The translations under genes were made by a program, and so were the position numbers. Below are positions 22,225 to 33,486 of a DNA stretch of 64,000 bases, piece by piece. The notes under the pieces were generated by a model. The model worked only from the letters and a program-made list of their open reading frames with translations. It did not search any database and had not been told where the DNA came from. The stretch comes from Methanobacterium sp. PtaB.Bin024 (GTDB lineage: Archaea > Methanobacteriota > Methanobacteria > Methanobacteriales > Methanobacteriaceae), in assembly GCA_002067065.1 (NCBI GenBank), contig MVPY01000043.1, positions 3,501-67,500 of the forward strand. Direction: 5' to 3'. Every line of letters starts with the position of its first letter. Within the stretch, counting starts at the first letter, position 1.

Positions 22225-22650
<426 letters not shown>

Positions 22651-22701
22651 ATTAGATTTCTGTTGCTGAAGCACTGGTTAATTAGGGTGGGAAGTAGGAA
22701 C

Positions 22702-23172
22702 ATGAAGGAAAACTCAGACACACCTGAAGATGAACATCACTGGTTCATGTTTCAAGCTCAAAAAGAGGCTATAAATGGTTTAAATGAGGGAGGCATCCCT
22801 GTTGGTGCTGTTCTGGTTAAAAATGGCGAAATCATAGGCAGAGGTCATAACCAGAGGGTTCAAATGAACTCTACTATTTTACATGCTGAGATGGCCTGTT
22901 TGGAGAATGCGGGTAGGATTAAAGCAGATGGTTATAAAGATTGTATACTTTACACAACTCTTTCACCCTGCGTGATGTGTTCTGGAGCAATAATACTTTA
23001 TAAAATCCCTCTGGTAGTTATTGGTGAAAATGAGAACTTTAAAGGTCCAGAAAAACATCTTCAGGATAATAATATTCAGTTAATCAATTTAGACCTCAAA
23101 TCATGTAAAAAGATGCTAAAAACATTCATTTTAGAGCATCCTGAAATATGGAATGAAGATATTGGTTTATGA
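22702..23172 (+). CDS. Cytidine/deoxycytidylate-type deaminase (nucleoside or cytosine deaminase)
   Basis: 156 residues from the ATG at 22702, preceded by GTAGGAA; a TTG at 22663 is a poorer start. The zinc site is complete: HAEMACLE (His ligand plus proton-shuttling Glu) and SPCVMCSGA (two Cys ligands). The layout, with GGIPVGAVLV early and EHPEIWNED at the end, most resembles fungal-type cytosine deaminase and guanine deaminase relatives. The substrate base cannot be fixed. It lies 51 bp after the DUF1284 gene. Confidence 0.85.
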   Translation: MKENSDTPEDEHHWFMFQAQKEAINGLNEGGIPVGAVLVKNGEIIGRGHNQRVQMNSTILHAEMACLENAGRIKADGYKDCILYTTLSPCVMCSGAIILYKIPLVVIGENENFKGPEKHLQDNNIQLINLDLKSCKKMLKTFILEHPEIWNEDIGL

Positions 23173-23323
23173 TATTAATGAATTTTTTTAAGAAAATTGA
23201 TTATTTAAAATAATAGAAAGAACAAATCAATAATTACAGATTATTCACTATAATAGAAAATATTCTGTAAGTTAGTCAAATGTAAAACCGGGGAAAATTA
23301 AATCTATGATGGAGGAATGAATA

Positions 23324-23689
23324 ATGGTGAAATGGGGACCTGTAATTGTGGGTTTTATTCTGGCAATAATTTTGGGTAATTTATTTGGAATTTATGTGAA
23401 TCAGTATTGGGGTGTCAACCTTGGACTATTCATAGCAGGACTTATAGTTGGATATTGGGTGCATGATGGTATTATAGGTGGTTTATGGAATGCTACCGTT
23501 GCCGGCGCCTTTGGATCCATAGTTCTAGCCATACTCCTGATTGTAGGAGGAACCATTTTTGGTGGAATAGCTGGCTTTACGGCAGGAGTGGTAACTGGTT
23601 TTTCAATAGTGATTGTTTCACTAATTGTAAACATAGTTCTGATGGGCGTTGGTGGAGCTATAGGTGGTTTGTTAAGTGGAAGTGACTAG
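23324..23689 (+). CDS. DUF5518-like small membrane protein
   Basis: 121 residues, very glycine-rich and hydrophobic, with about four membrane helices and almost no loops. The pattern GPVIVGFILAIILGNLFGIYV and a later GLIVGYWVHDG matches small DUF5518-type proteins that are abundant in Methanobacteria. Function unknown. GGAGGAATGAATA precedes the ATG. It converges on the ASCH-TPR gene. Confidence 0.72.
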   Translation: MVKWGPVIVGFILAIILGNLFGIYVNQYWGVNLGLFIAGLIVGYWVHDGIIGGLWNATVAGAFGSIVLAILLIVGGTIFGGIAGFTAGVVTGFSIVIVSLIVNIVLMGVGGAIGGLLSGSD

Positions 23690-23732
23690 AAATAGAGATA
23701 AATCGTTAAGGTAGTTATACTTAAAAAGCTTT

Positions 23733-24866
23733 TTAGAGATTTTCCAGACATTCGTCAATTAAAATCTGAGCATCTCCATTGTTGGGGTTAATGATAAGGA
23801 CTTTCCTGAAACACAGAACAGCTTCTTCAAAATGGTTTAGTTCCATGAAGGCCACTCCTTTATTACTTAAAAAAACTTCATTATCCGGTTCCAGGGAAAG
23901 AGCTTTATCATAACACTCCACAGCCTCTTTGAAACGATTTAATTCCATTAATGCGTTGCCTTTACGGTTCCAGGTGGAAGCATCAGGTTCATCTTCCAGA
24001 CAAAGCTCCAAAGAATGATCATAACATTCCAAAGCATCTTCTGCCTTGTCAATTTGGGATAAAAGGTTTCCTTTGGCGTTCCATGCTTCTGGGTCATCAG
24101 GGTTTAAATCCAAGATTTTATCATAACATTCAAGTGCATCATCAAAACGCCCTAACATCTCAAAAATAAAACCTCTCCAGTACAGGAGAATTAGATTATT
24201 TTCATCAATCTCCATGGCTTTATCACTGGATTTAAGAGCATCTTCTGGCCGGTTAGAATTCAAAAGAGCTATTGCTTTGTTATTCCAGATATATCCATTA
24301 TCAGGTTCCATTTGCAGGGCCTGATCATAACATTTAATGGCTTCCTGGAATTCTCCAAGTCGTGAAAGGTTGTCTCCTTTTTTGTTTAAAAGATAGACAT
24401 CATCAGGATCAATTTTTAGGGCTGCAGAATAACATATAACAGATTTATCAAATTTCCCAACATCAAAAAGTATATCTGCTCTTTTAGTGATCATGGCCTT
24501 TTCATTGATTTGCGCTCCTTCCCACTCATTCATTGGGAGTTTATGGAATCTGATAACCTGAAAGAGCGACTCGTCACTGGTATGCTCGGGATACATCTTC
24601 TTGAATTCAGATTCTAACTCGGAAGCATCATTAAACCCTTCTTCATGAGCTAATTGGTCGTTTTTAACTAGATCAGCGAATTTCACCACTTCCACATCTG
24701 TTACTTCCGCTTCAAAAAGCTTTTTTCGCTCCTTGGAAACTAGGTTCCAGTAACAATGCAGACGATCTCCTTGGGATAATGGTTTCTTCCATATCTTTCG
24801 GATGGTGGTAGTTTTTTCGCCAGTTATAAGGTCTAGGTGACGGCTTCCAAATAGCAGGATTGGTAT
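23733..24866 (-). CDS. ASCH domain fused to seven TPR repeats, apparent AUA start
   Basis: The frame is open to 24866, where ATA follows GGAGG by seven bases; there is no in-frame ATG, GTG or TTG between the upstream TAA and a GTG at 24695. Translating from ATA gives 377 residues and restores the full ASCH (PUA-like) domain: ILLFGSRHLDLITGEKTTTI, IWKKPLSQGDRLHCYWNL, and LFEAEVTDVEVVKFADLV. From about residue 125 seven TPR units follow (motifs such as EAIKCYDQALQMEPDN). ASCH domains bind RNA or modified nucleosides; the TPRs suggest a protein partner. Calling the GTG would cut the ASCH domain in half. Confidence 0.78.
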   Translation of the reverse strand: MPILLFGSRHLDLITGEKTTTIRKIWKKPLSQGDRLHCYWNLVSKERKKLFEAEVTDVEVVKFADLVKNDQLAHEEGFNDASELESEFKKMYPEHTSDESLFQVIRFHKLPMNEWEGAQINEKAMITKRADILFDVGKFDKSVICYSAALKIDPDDVYLLNKKGDNLSRLGEFQEAIKCYDQALQMEPDNGYIWNNKAIALLNSNRPEDALKSSDKAMEIDENNLILLYWRGFIFEMLGRFDDALECYDKILDLNPDDPEAWNAKGNLLSQIDKAEDALECYDHSLELCLEDEPDASTWNRKGNALMELNRFKEAVECYDKALSLEPDNEVFLSNKGVAFMELNHFEEAVLCFRKVLIINPNNGDAQILIDECLENL

Positions 24867-24985
24867 TTTACAACCTCCACTTGGTTATTAATGTGATTAA
24901 AGAGGTTACTTGACATATCTTTGATTTATTTTTTAACTAATTTCTTTTAATTAATTCATTTTCATGAATGATCCATTAATTTCAA

Positions 24986-25693
24986 TTAAAATATCTCTTC
25001 ACCAAATTCAGATGTTTTAACCTTTACTTTTCCCAAAACAGGTTTTATTTGTTTAGTAATTTTGTAAAGCTCGTTTGGGGAAGGATTGGGTGTTTCTTTT
25101 AGTTTTTCATCAAGCACGATTTTGTTTCTAAACTGTTGTAGGGTGTAAATATCACATTGGATGCTTTTAGCAATTTCTGTTATGTCTGATGGTTCCAGGA
25201 GTCCAGGAACATAGGTAGTTCTACATTCCAGGTAACAGTCAGAATCAAAAACCAGGTTCATACTTTCGGTTACTTTATCACCAATTTCTGCACCAATAAC
25301 TTCTCCGTATTTGGAGAAAGGAGCTTTAATATCAAGGGCAATGTAATCAATTGAGTCTATTATTTTGGAAATTCTTTCAGGGTAACATCCATTGGTATCT
25401 AATTTTGTTTTCAATCCCTTTCTCTGAGAGTAGTTTAATAACTCACCAACTTCTTCTGCCTGCATTAAAGGTTCTCCCCCAGTGATAACCACTGCATCAA
25501 TAAAGTCCAGAGCTTCATCAATCTCTTTTTTAACATCTAAGAGTGATACACTTTCTCCACCCTCAATGATCTCAGGGTTATGGCAGTAGGGACATCTTAA
25601 TAGGCAACCAGCAGTGAATATGACCAGGGACATTTTACTGGGATATTCGAGTGAAGAAAATATTGTACCTCCAATTATCATGGAATCTCTCAT
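24986..25693 (-). CDS. Anaerobic ribonucleotide reductase activating protein-like radical SAM enzyme (NrdG2-type)
   Basis: 235 residues. The radical SAM cluster motif CLLRCPYC lies at about residues 31-38, followed by NPEIIEGG and the SAM-binding VVITGGEPLMQ. Proteins of this size and start (IIGGTIFSSLEYP) are widely named anaerobic ribonucleoside-triphosphate reductase activating proteins, which generate the glycyl radical in NrdD; no nrdD is in the window, so another glycyl radical enzyme is possible. The ATG follows the hisC stop by one base, so translation is coupled. Confidence 0.82.
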   Translation of the reverse strand: MRDSMIIGGTIFSSLEYPSKMSLVIFTAGCLLRCPYCHNPEIIEGGESVSLLDVKKEIDEALDFIDAVVITGGEPLMQAEEVGELLNYSQRKGLKTKLDTNGCYPERISKIIDSIDYIALDIKAPFSKYGEVIGAEIGDKVTESMNLVFDSDCYLECRTTYVPGLLEPSDITEIAKSIQCDIYTLQQFRNKIVLDEKLKETPNPSPNELYKITKQIKPVLGKVKVKTSEFGEEIF

Positions 25694-25694
25694 T

Positions 25695-26798
25695 TTATCG
25701 TCCTAAAATATTTCCAAGAACACTAATAAACTTTTCATCCTCTTCTAGGGTTGCCACACTTACCCTTATCCAGTAATCATCTAATCCACGGAAAGAACTA
25801 CAATCTCTAACTATGATACCATTTTCCATAAGTTTTTCGGTGATTTGTTTGGAATTCATCCCTGTATTACGTATACCAACCAGTATATAGTTGGCAAATG
25901 AATTTAATACATTTAATTCCGGAAATTTGGACATCTTGTTGTATAAAAATTCCCGACTTTCAATGGATAGCTGGGTGGATGTTTTAATATACTCTGTATC
26001 ATCTAAAGTGGCTAATGCTGCAATATAGGAAAGTTTAGTAAGGCTAAAAACTGGTTTAACCCGGTGCATGTATTCGATGAAGTTTTCCTGGCCTATTCCA
26101 TAGCCGATCCTCATACCGGCAAGTCCCATTACCTTGGAGAAGGTTCTTAAGATAAAAAGATTATCATATTCATCAAGGAGATCCAGATTATTAACACCAG
26201 AAAACTCCCAGTAAGCTTCATCAACCACTACCAAAGCATCAGTACTCTCTAAGATAGTTCTAATATCTTTTTGTTCGATCAATCCGCCGGTGGGGTTGTT
26301 AGGGTTGCACAGGAAGATTATTTTTGTCTTAGGAGAGATGGCTTCCAGCACAGAATCCACATCCAGAAGGTTTTCCTTTATGTCCCAGCGGGCATAAACT
26401 GGAACTGCCCCGTGTATGTTGAACGTAAACTCATAGTACATGTAGGATGGGGGATGGACAATGTACTCATCACCAGGTTCAATCAATGTTTTGGCCAGAA
26501 CATCCAGGATTTCATCTGCACCATCTCCACCCACAATCACCTTTTCAGGATTGACGCCAGAATACTCAGCTATGCGATCTTTTAAATCATCAATGTTGGA
26601 TTCAGGATAGCTGTTAATTAGGTGAAGATTTCTTTTAAGGACGTCTATTGCCATGGGTGATGGTCCTATAGGATTTTCATTAGATCCCATTCTGATTATA
26701 TTAGTGGGATCAAGACCATAAGCACGAGCCAGATCTGCGTTTGATCTACCTGGAACGTAAGAATCAAGTTCTTCAACTGTCTTATTTATTTTAACCAT
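25695..26798 (-). CDS. hisC: Histidinol-phosphate aminotransferase
   Basis: 367 residues, a fold-type I PLP enzyme. Visible features are RMGSNENPIGPSP near the start, CNPNNPTGG, VVDEAYWEF, and the PLP lysine motif RTFSKVMGLAGMRIGYG. The length and motifs match HisC, which converts imidazole-acetol phosphate and glutamate to histidinol phosphate. No other his gene is adjacent, which is normal for dispersed archaeal his genes. It is directly followed by the radical SAM activase on the same strand. Confidence 0.9.
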   Translation of the reverse strand: MVKINKTVEELDSYVPGRSNADLARAYGLDPTNIIRMGSNENPIGPSPMAIDVLKRNLHLINSYPESNIDDLKDRIAEYSGVNPEKVIVGGDGADEILDVLAKTLIEPGDEYIVHPPSYMYYEFTFNIHGAVPVYARWDIKENLLDVDSVLEAISPKTKIIFLCNPNNPTGGLIEQKDIRTILESTDALVVVDEAYWEFSGVNNLDLLDEYDNLFILRTFSKVMGLAGMRIGYGIGQENFIEYMHRVKPVFSLTKLSYIAALATLDDTEYIKTSTQLSIESREFLYNKMSKFPELNVLNSFANYILVGIRNTGMNSKQITEKLMENGIIVRDCSSFRGLDDYWIRVSVATLEEDEKFISVLGNILGR

Positions 26799-26971
26799 TA
26801 AATCAATCCATCCTTCTTTTAATTTTTCTTAAATCTTTGTAATTCCAAATATTATAATTCAAATTTATCGTTACTTCTTTTAATTATCATTATTCCTTTA
26901 AATTTATCCTCATTCTCATTAATAGCATTCAATTTGTTAAAATCTTTATAATTAACCTTCAAAGCATTTTC

Positions 26972-27466
26972 TCAATCATCAAAACTTTTTCCTTCCGGCA
27001 CGGTTTTAATGGTAAGTTTTGAATAACGTACAGCATTGTCTTTGATCTTTTTAAATTCTTCTTCATTGAGTTTGCGCACTGCCTTGGCAGGAACACCCAT
27101 TATCAAGCTACCTGCTGGGAAAACTTTACTCTCTGTTACCACAGACCCGGCAGCAACGATACTGTTCTTTTTAACATGGCTACCATTTAGAAGTGTGGCA
27201 TTCATACCTATAATGCAATTATCATCCACTTTACAACCATGAAGCACTGCAGCATGTCCTACCGATACATAATCTCTTAATTTGATGGGAAAACCTTTTG
27301 AAGAGTGTAGTACGCAGTTATCTTGCACATTAGAAAAATCACCGATGGTTATGGATTCTATATCTCCCCTAATAACTGCATTATACCATATAGAAGAATT
27401 TTCACCAATGGAAACTTTGCCAATGATGTGGGCCCCAGGGAAAATTTGGACAGTAGAATGTATCAT
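26972..27466 (-). CDS. Gamma-class carbonic anhydrase-like protein
   Basis: 164 residues built of left-handed beta-helix hexapeptide repeats. The three zinc histidines of the gamma class are present: His54 (CVLHSS), His71 and His76 (GHAAVLHG, five apart as in Cam). The acidic loop and signal peptide of Methanosarcina Cam are missing, so it is closer to the CamH/YrdA branch, where activity varies. It could hydrate CO2 for carbon fixation or act as an acyltransferase-like protein. It lies downstream of glmU on the same strand. Confidence 0.85.
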   Translation of the reverse strand: MIHSTVQIFPGAHIIGKVSIGENSSIWYNAVIRGDIESITIGDFSNVQDNCVLHSSKGFPIKLRDYVSVGHAAVLHGCKVDDNCIIGMNATLLNGSHVKKNSIVAAGSVVTESKVFPAGSLIMGVPAKAVRKLNEEEFKKIKDNAVRYSKLTIKTVPEGKSFDD

Positions 27467-27595
27467 ACCTAAACTTATGCATTTAATTCATAAAAACATT
27501 TCATAAGAGGAAAAAATTATGTTGAAACCTAATTTGTAAATTATATCTATAAAAATAATTGATAAAGGATGATGGGGGCACTATTCGGGTTCAAT

Positions 27596-28876
27596 TCATT
27601 TTTTATCTTTCATTTCCTGCATTTGGTGATGTATAACCACTTTATTGTCAGGTATGTCCCTGTAGATTATGGCACCGGAACCCACTGATGAGTTTAAACC
27701 AACAGTTACTCCAGGGTTGAAACTGGTGTTGATGCCTGTTTTAACTCCGTCAGCGAATATAACACCCATTTTACGTCTTCCGCTGTTGATTCTTTTCCCT
27801 TTAACTGTAACTCTAACACCTCCATCATCGAAACGGAGGTTAGCGATGTTTGTACCTGCAGCAATGTTACATCCTGCTCCAATAATTGAGTCACCCACAT
27901 AAGAAAGGTGGTTTACATTGGTTCCGTCCATAATTATTGAATTTTTAATTTCAACGGCGTTACCAACATTAACTTCATCCCCAATGGAGGTGTGCTTACG
28001 GAGGAAGGTGTTAGGTCCAATATCACAGTTTTCCCCAATGTACACTGGCCCCATTATGTAGGTTCCAGATCGGATAATACTACCCTCTTTAAGTATGATG
28101 GGCCCATGAATGGTAACACCATCTTCTATTTCCCCCTCAATCACAGATTCTGATTCTTCTAAATAATGTTCATTTAACTCTAAAAATTCCCAGGGGCGCC
28201 CCACATCGATCCATTTATCATGGGATATAAGGCCTAAAACATCATCCCCTTGACTGATCTGAATTTTTAGGGAATCTGTTATTTCATATTCCCCTCGTTC
28301 TGATTTTTCAGTCTGTTCTATTGCTTGGAATATGGTTTGATCAAAAAGGTAGATGCCTGCGTTGATAAGGTTACTGGGAGCCTCTCCAGGGGATGGTTTT
28401 TCTACTATATCTTTTATACGATCCCCTTCAATTTCAACAACGCCAAATGAGGAAGGATCATCCACTTCTGTTAGAACAAGAATTGATTGTGCCTGAGATT
28501 CATTATATTTATCTATCAAACTTTTTATCAGGGAATTAGCAAGAATTATATCGCCATTGGTCACTATAATAGCATCATCATCAGTATTCACAGTATTAGC
28601 TGCCTGTCCTATGGCGTGAGCTGTACCCAAACGTTCTTCTTGAGTTATATAACTAATATTGACTCCTAAACTGTTACCATCTTTGAAATAATCTTTTACG
28701 GACTCTTTTTGATAACCAACTACCATGATAATGTCTTTTATTCCTGCTTCCCGTAACGCTTCAACATTATATTCTAAAAGTGGTTTTCCACCTACGGGGA
28801 GCATAGTTTTCGGTCTGGTGAGTGTTAAAGGCCTCATTCTAGTACCTTCGCCCGCGGTAAGTATAACTGCCCTCAT
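27596..28876 (-). CDS. glmU: Bifunctional sugar-1-phosphate nucleotidylyltransferase / acetyltransferase (GlmU-like)
   Basis: 426 residues from the ATG at 28876, which has GAGGAG upstream; an in-frame start at 28921 is unlikely. The N-terminal half is a nucleotidyltransferase with AVILTAGEGTRMRPLT and TNGDIILA; the C-terminal half is a left-handed beta helix with repeats such as IGENCDIGPNTFL. Archaeal GlmU makes UDP-GlcNAc from GlcN-1-P, acetyl-CoA and UTP. It follows glmM by 90 bp, so the two consecutive pathway steps are together. UDP-GlcNAc feeds pseudomurein, glycoprotein and other glycan synthesis. Confidence 0.88.
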   Translation of the reverse strand: MRAVILTAGEGTRMRPLTLTRPKTMLPVGGKPLLEYNVEALREAGIKDIIMVVGYQKESVKDYFKDGNSLGVNISYITQEERLGTAHAIGQAANTVNTDDDAIIVTNGDIILANSLIKSLIDKYNESQAQSILVLTEVDDPSSFGVVEIEGDRIKDIVEKPSPGEAPSNLINAGIYLFDQTIFQAIEQTEKSERGEYEITDSLKIQISQGDDVLGLISHDKWIDVGRPWEFLELNEHYLEESESVIEGEIEDGVTIHGPIILKEGSIIRSGTYIMGPVYIGENCDIGPNTFLRKHTSIGDEVNVGNAVEIKNSIIMDGTNVNHLSYVGDSIIGAGCNIAAGTNIANLRFDDGGVRVTVKGKRINSGRRKMGVIFADGVKTGINTSFNPGVTVGLNSSVGSGAIIYRDIPDNKVVIHHQMQEMKDKK

Positions 28877-28966
28877 AAGAACTCCTCTTCTAATTTTTAT
28901 GAATTTTGATTTAATGGCCAATAATCACATAATTATGATAGTTAGGAAATATTTAAAACTATATTT

Positions 28967-30319
28967 TTATATGAACTTTTTTATGAACTTTGCGGATTTC
29001 TCGTGTATTATCTGAGCTTTATCCTCTGTCTTTCCCTCTAAAGTTATTCTGATGAATGATTCTGTTCCGGAAGGCCTAACAAGAACCCAACTTCCATCAG
29101 AAAAAGAAAGTCTAACTCCATCTTTAAGGTTGACATCCATCACATCATCAAAAATTAAGGAAAGATCAGTTTCAGCCTTTTGCATGATATTTTCTTTCTG
29201 GTGTTCCTGACAGTTTATTTTGTCTCTAATTGTAGGATAACTTACTACGTCATCCAGAAGCTTTGATAGGGGTCCTTTATTTTGAATCAGTTCTATAACT
29301 CTGAGGGCGGATAATATGCCATCAGGACACATGCAAAACTGTGGATGTAACCATGTTCCAGATGGTTCGCCTCCAAATGTTGCATTGATATCATGGATCA
29401 TCTCTGCCACGTGCACATCACCCACTTTAGTCCTTTCCACCGTACCCCCTACTTCTTTCATGGTACGGTCAATGCAGGCTGATGCGTCCACAGTGGTAAC
29501 CACACAACCACCTATTTCTGCTGATACCAGGGCTAAGAGTTTATCAAAATCTGCCATTCTACCCTCATCATCCACGGCTACCATCCGATCTGCATCACCA
29601 TCATGGGCTATTCCCAAATCAGCTCCTGTGGCTTTCACTACTTTCATAAGTTCTTGCAGGTTGGCAGCGGAGGGTTCTGGTTTTCTCCCTGGAAAAAAGC
29701 CATCTGGTTGTGCATTTAAACTGACTACTTGACAACCAGCTTTTCTAAGGATCAAGGGAGAAAGATAAGAAGCAGCACCATTTGCACAGTCAACAACCAC
29801 TTTAAGGCCTGGCGTAATATTCACCGAATTTAATAGATCTTCAATATAATCATTAACTACAGCACTTACATCCCTGATTTTCCCAATATCCTGCCAGGAT
29901 GCATTAAAAAACTTTTTTTCGTGGATTATCTTCTCGATAGTTCTTTCCTGTTTTTGAAGATAAGCCATACCATCAGGATTCCACAGTTTAATCCCATTGT
30001 CTGGGGAAGGGTTGTGAGAGGCAGTAATCATCACTCCGGCATCGGCTCCAAGTTTCATGGTGGCATAACCCACTAGGGGTGTGGGAACCATTCCCAGACT
30101 CAAAACATTACAACCCCCTTGCAGGATACCAGCACTAACAGCTCTTTCCAGCATCAAATTAGAAGTTCTAGTGTCATATCCCATAACAACGTCATGTCCT
30201 TTATCTAGATAAGTTGAGATGGCCTTTCCCACATTTAAAGCTAGTTCAGGGGTTATTTCGTCTCCTACTTTTCCCCTTATCCCGGAGGTGCCGAAGAGTT
30301 TTGGAATGTTGGGATCCAA
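28967..30319 (-). CDS. glmM: Phosphoglucosamine mutase
   Basis: 450 residues. The phosphoserine motif TASHNPSPDNG carries Ser101; the metal loop HDGDADRM, the sugar loop GEPSGTW and the phosphate loop RPSGTESF are all present. GlmM interconverts glucosamine-6-P and glucosamine-1-P. The start is a TTG at 30319, four bases after the apgM stop, with GTGA just before it, so translation is coupled. A short AAA-like gap separates it from glmU, the next enzyme. Confidence 0.9.
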   Translation of the reverse strand: MDPNIPKLFGTSGIRGKVGDEITPELALNVGKAISTYLDKGHDVVMGYDTRTSNLMLERAVSAGILQGGCNVLSLGMVPTPLVGYATMKLGADAGVMITASHNPSPDNGIKLWNPDGMAYLQKQERTIEKIIHEKKFFNASWQDIGKIRDVSAVVNDYIEDLLNSVNITPGLKVVVDCANGAASYLSPLILRKAGCQVVSLNAQPDGFFPGRKPEPSAANLQELMKVVKATGADLGIAHDGDADRMVAVDDEGRMADFDKLLALVSAEIGGCVVTTVDASACIDRTMKEVGGTVERTKVGDVHVAEMIHDINATFGGEPSGTWLHPQFCMCPDGILSALRVIELIQNKGPLSKLLDDVVSYPTIRDKINCQEHQKENIMQKAETDLSLIFDDVMDVNLKDGVRLSFSDGSWVLVRPSGTESFIRITLEGKTEDKAQIIHEKSAKFIKKFI

Positions 30320-30323
30320 TGTC

Positions 30324-31550
30324 TCACGCTCCGAATTTGCTGGATCGGTTCATGAGATCCATAAGTATGTTCATAATGTCACTACCCCTAATCCTGCACA
30401 TACCACCCTGGGTAGCAGCCCTCTCATTAAATTCATCAACCTGATCTACCCTGACGTCTGGACCTTTAATAATAAAGGGAACCGGGTCTCCAGTGTGATC
30501 CATAACTGAAATTGGGGTGGAATGATCCGCAGTTAGGATGAAATAAAGATCTTCAACTTCCATTACTTGTCCTACAACAGTATCCACTTTTTCCAGGAAT
30601 TGGACTTTTTCATTTAGGTTTCCATCATGCCCGGCTTCATCTGCCCCATCTATGTTAATAAGAATAAAATCATAATCAAGTGTTGCATTTTCCATGATGC
30701 TATCTGCGATATTGTCCAGATTGGTGTCCACTCCGCCAGTGGCTCCTTCAACTTCTATGATATCCATGCCCACAATGTTTGCAATACCCTGTATAAGCCC
30801 TGTTTCAGCAATACATGCAGATTTAAGGCCATATTTCTCATTAAAAGGTTCTGCTTCTGGAACTGCGCCAGCACCCCTGGGTAAAATGATATTTGCAGGA
30901 TTTTCACCAGTTTCAATTCGCTTGATATTGACGGGATGATCCTTTAGGAGATCATAAGACTCCTGGATTACTTTATTTAGAATAGTTGCGGTTTTATTAG
31001 CCTCGTTGGAACCATCCAATCCCACCACTTCTTTCACTTTTTTACCATCATGTTTAGGATCAGCATCTGAAACCTGATCAGATAAACCTTCACTCCTTAA
31101 AACTAGAACTGCACGGTGACCGGTGGATTCCTTAAATATGACTTCAACATCTTCTTCAAGTTCCATAGAATTAAGTGTGTCTGCTAAATCAGCTGTACCT
31201 TCTCTTATCCTGCCGGCTCTTCTATCGGTAATTATGCCTTCTTCATTGGCAGTGGAAAAGTTACATCGGAATGCTATGTCTCCAGGAAGTACATTTACTC
31301 CTACTCCAGCAGCTTCAAATGGTCCTCGTCCAGTGTAAACCTTATAGGGATCATAACCAAGTATGGATAGGTGGGCAGTATCACTCCCTGGTCTTATTCC
31401 TGGTTTTATGGAGTCCATAATTCCATTAATCCCTAATTGAGCCATTCGATCCATTTTAGGAGTTTCTGCTGCTTCTAAAGGGGTTTTGTTCCCTAATTCC
31501 TCCAGAGGACGATCTGCCATCCCATCGATTATCATTATAATTCCCTTCAT
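30324..31550 (-). CDS. apgM: Cofactor-independent phosphoglycerate mutase, archaeal type
   Basis: 408 residues of the alkaline phosphatase superfamily. It starts IIMIIDGMADRPLEELGNKTP with metal-binding Asp, has the nucleophile serine segment PGSDTAHLSILGYDP, and the late metal site FILTADHSTPI. This matches archaeal ApgM, which interconverts 3- and 2-phosphoglycerate. GGTGATAAA before the ATG overlaps the stop of the DUF92 gene. It is in the rps3ae - DUF92 - apgM - glmM - glmU unit. Confidence 0.9.
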   Translation of the reverse strand: MKGIIMIIDGMADRPLEELGNKTPLEAAETPKMDRMAQLGINGIMDSIKPGIRPGSDTAHLSILGYDPYKVYTGRGPFEAAGVGVNVLPGDIAFRCNFSTANEEGIITDRRAGRIREGTADLADTLNSMELEEDVEVIFKESTGHRAVLVLRSEGLSDQVSDADPKHDGKKVKEVVGLDGSNEANKTATILNKVIQESYDLLKDHPVNIKRIETGENPANIILPRGAGAVPEAEPFNEKYGLKSACIAETGLIQGIANIVGMDIIEVEGATGGVDTNLDNIADSIMENATLDYDFILINIDGADEAGHDGNLNEKVQFLEKVDTVVGQVMEVEDLYFILTADHSTPISVMDHTGDPVPFIIKGPDVRVDQVDEFNERAATQGGMCRIRGSDIMNILMDLMNRSSKFGA

Positions 31551-31554
31551 TTTA

Positions 31555-32242
<688 letters not shown>

Positions 32243-32244
32243 GT

Positions 32245-32850
<606 letters not shown>

Positions 32851-32876
32851 CTGTCGTACAATTGTAAGATTCTATA

Positions 32877-32893
32877 TAGAACTCACAGTTCTA
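32877..32893. promoter_or_regulatory. Inverted repeat in the rps3ae promoter region
   Basis: TAGAACT-CAC-AGTTCTA is a perfect seven-base dyad. A TATA-like element (TATTATATC on the minus strand, ending about 32895) abuts it, and the rps3ae ATG is about 40 bases further on, so the dyad would cover the likely start of transcription. It may be an operator or a leader hairpin. Confidence 0.45.
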
Positions 32894-33270
32894 GATATAA
32901 TATGAAAAATCATAACCAATCTAAAAGTTTAGAATCATTTATTATAAATCTCATTCATGGTTTATAAATATTGTCAAATGGGAGAATTGGAGAAAATCAT
33001 TAATTAGAGTGATGCTCCCTGACTATTATAACTATTCTTAAGATTACTTATTAAGATTATTGAAAAAATTATTTATCATATACGGTCTTACAGATAAAAC
33101 ACCAGGTTAAGAAGTTTTTGGACCTTTTTTGCATTGATATTAATCTAAAAAATCTGATTCCAATAACTAATCCTGATTAGTTTATGTAAAATAAAATATA
33201 AACCCAGTATTAAGCCATTAATCTGGCCAATATGTGGGGTTTGGAAAATATGTTGTAGGTTATGTATCAG
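32894..33270. other. Intergenic region between the tautomerase gene and rps3ae
   Basis: About 380 bp of AT-rich sequence between two minus-strand genes. Apart from TATA-like stretches near 32895 and 32960 I see no reading frame, tRNA fold or repeat in it. Confidence 0.4.
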
Positions 33271-33486
33271 TTATTGATCCCATCCCGGGATTTTAATGTC
33301 CTTAAATTTTTCTGAAGCAGGTATTCCACCAATGCCCCAATGAGATTGTGGCACTTCATGTATTAGGATTTCCACAGCGTCTGCTGGAATACCCAAATCT
33401 ACAAAAACTTTAGTCAAATTTTCAATTAAATATTTGATATTTTCTTGTTTGAAACCTTCCCATACATTTACATGAACCGTAGGCAT
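33271..33486 (-). CDS. 4-oxalocrotonate tautomerase-like protein
   Basis: 71 residues from the ATG at 33486. Removal of the first Met exposes the catalytic Pro1 (PTVHVNVWEG), which decides this start over an upstream in-frame GTG. AGGAGGG lies ten bases before it. Segments FVDLGIPADAVEILIHEVP and HWGIGG fit the small tautomerase (4-OT/DmpI-like) family, which moves protons on keto-enol substrates. Substrate unknown. It stands alone. Confidence 0.85.
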   Translation of the reverse strand: MPTVHVNVWEGFKQENIKYLIENLTKVFVDLGIPADAVEILIHEVPQSHWGIGGIPASEKFKDIKIPGWDQ

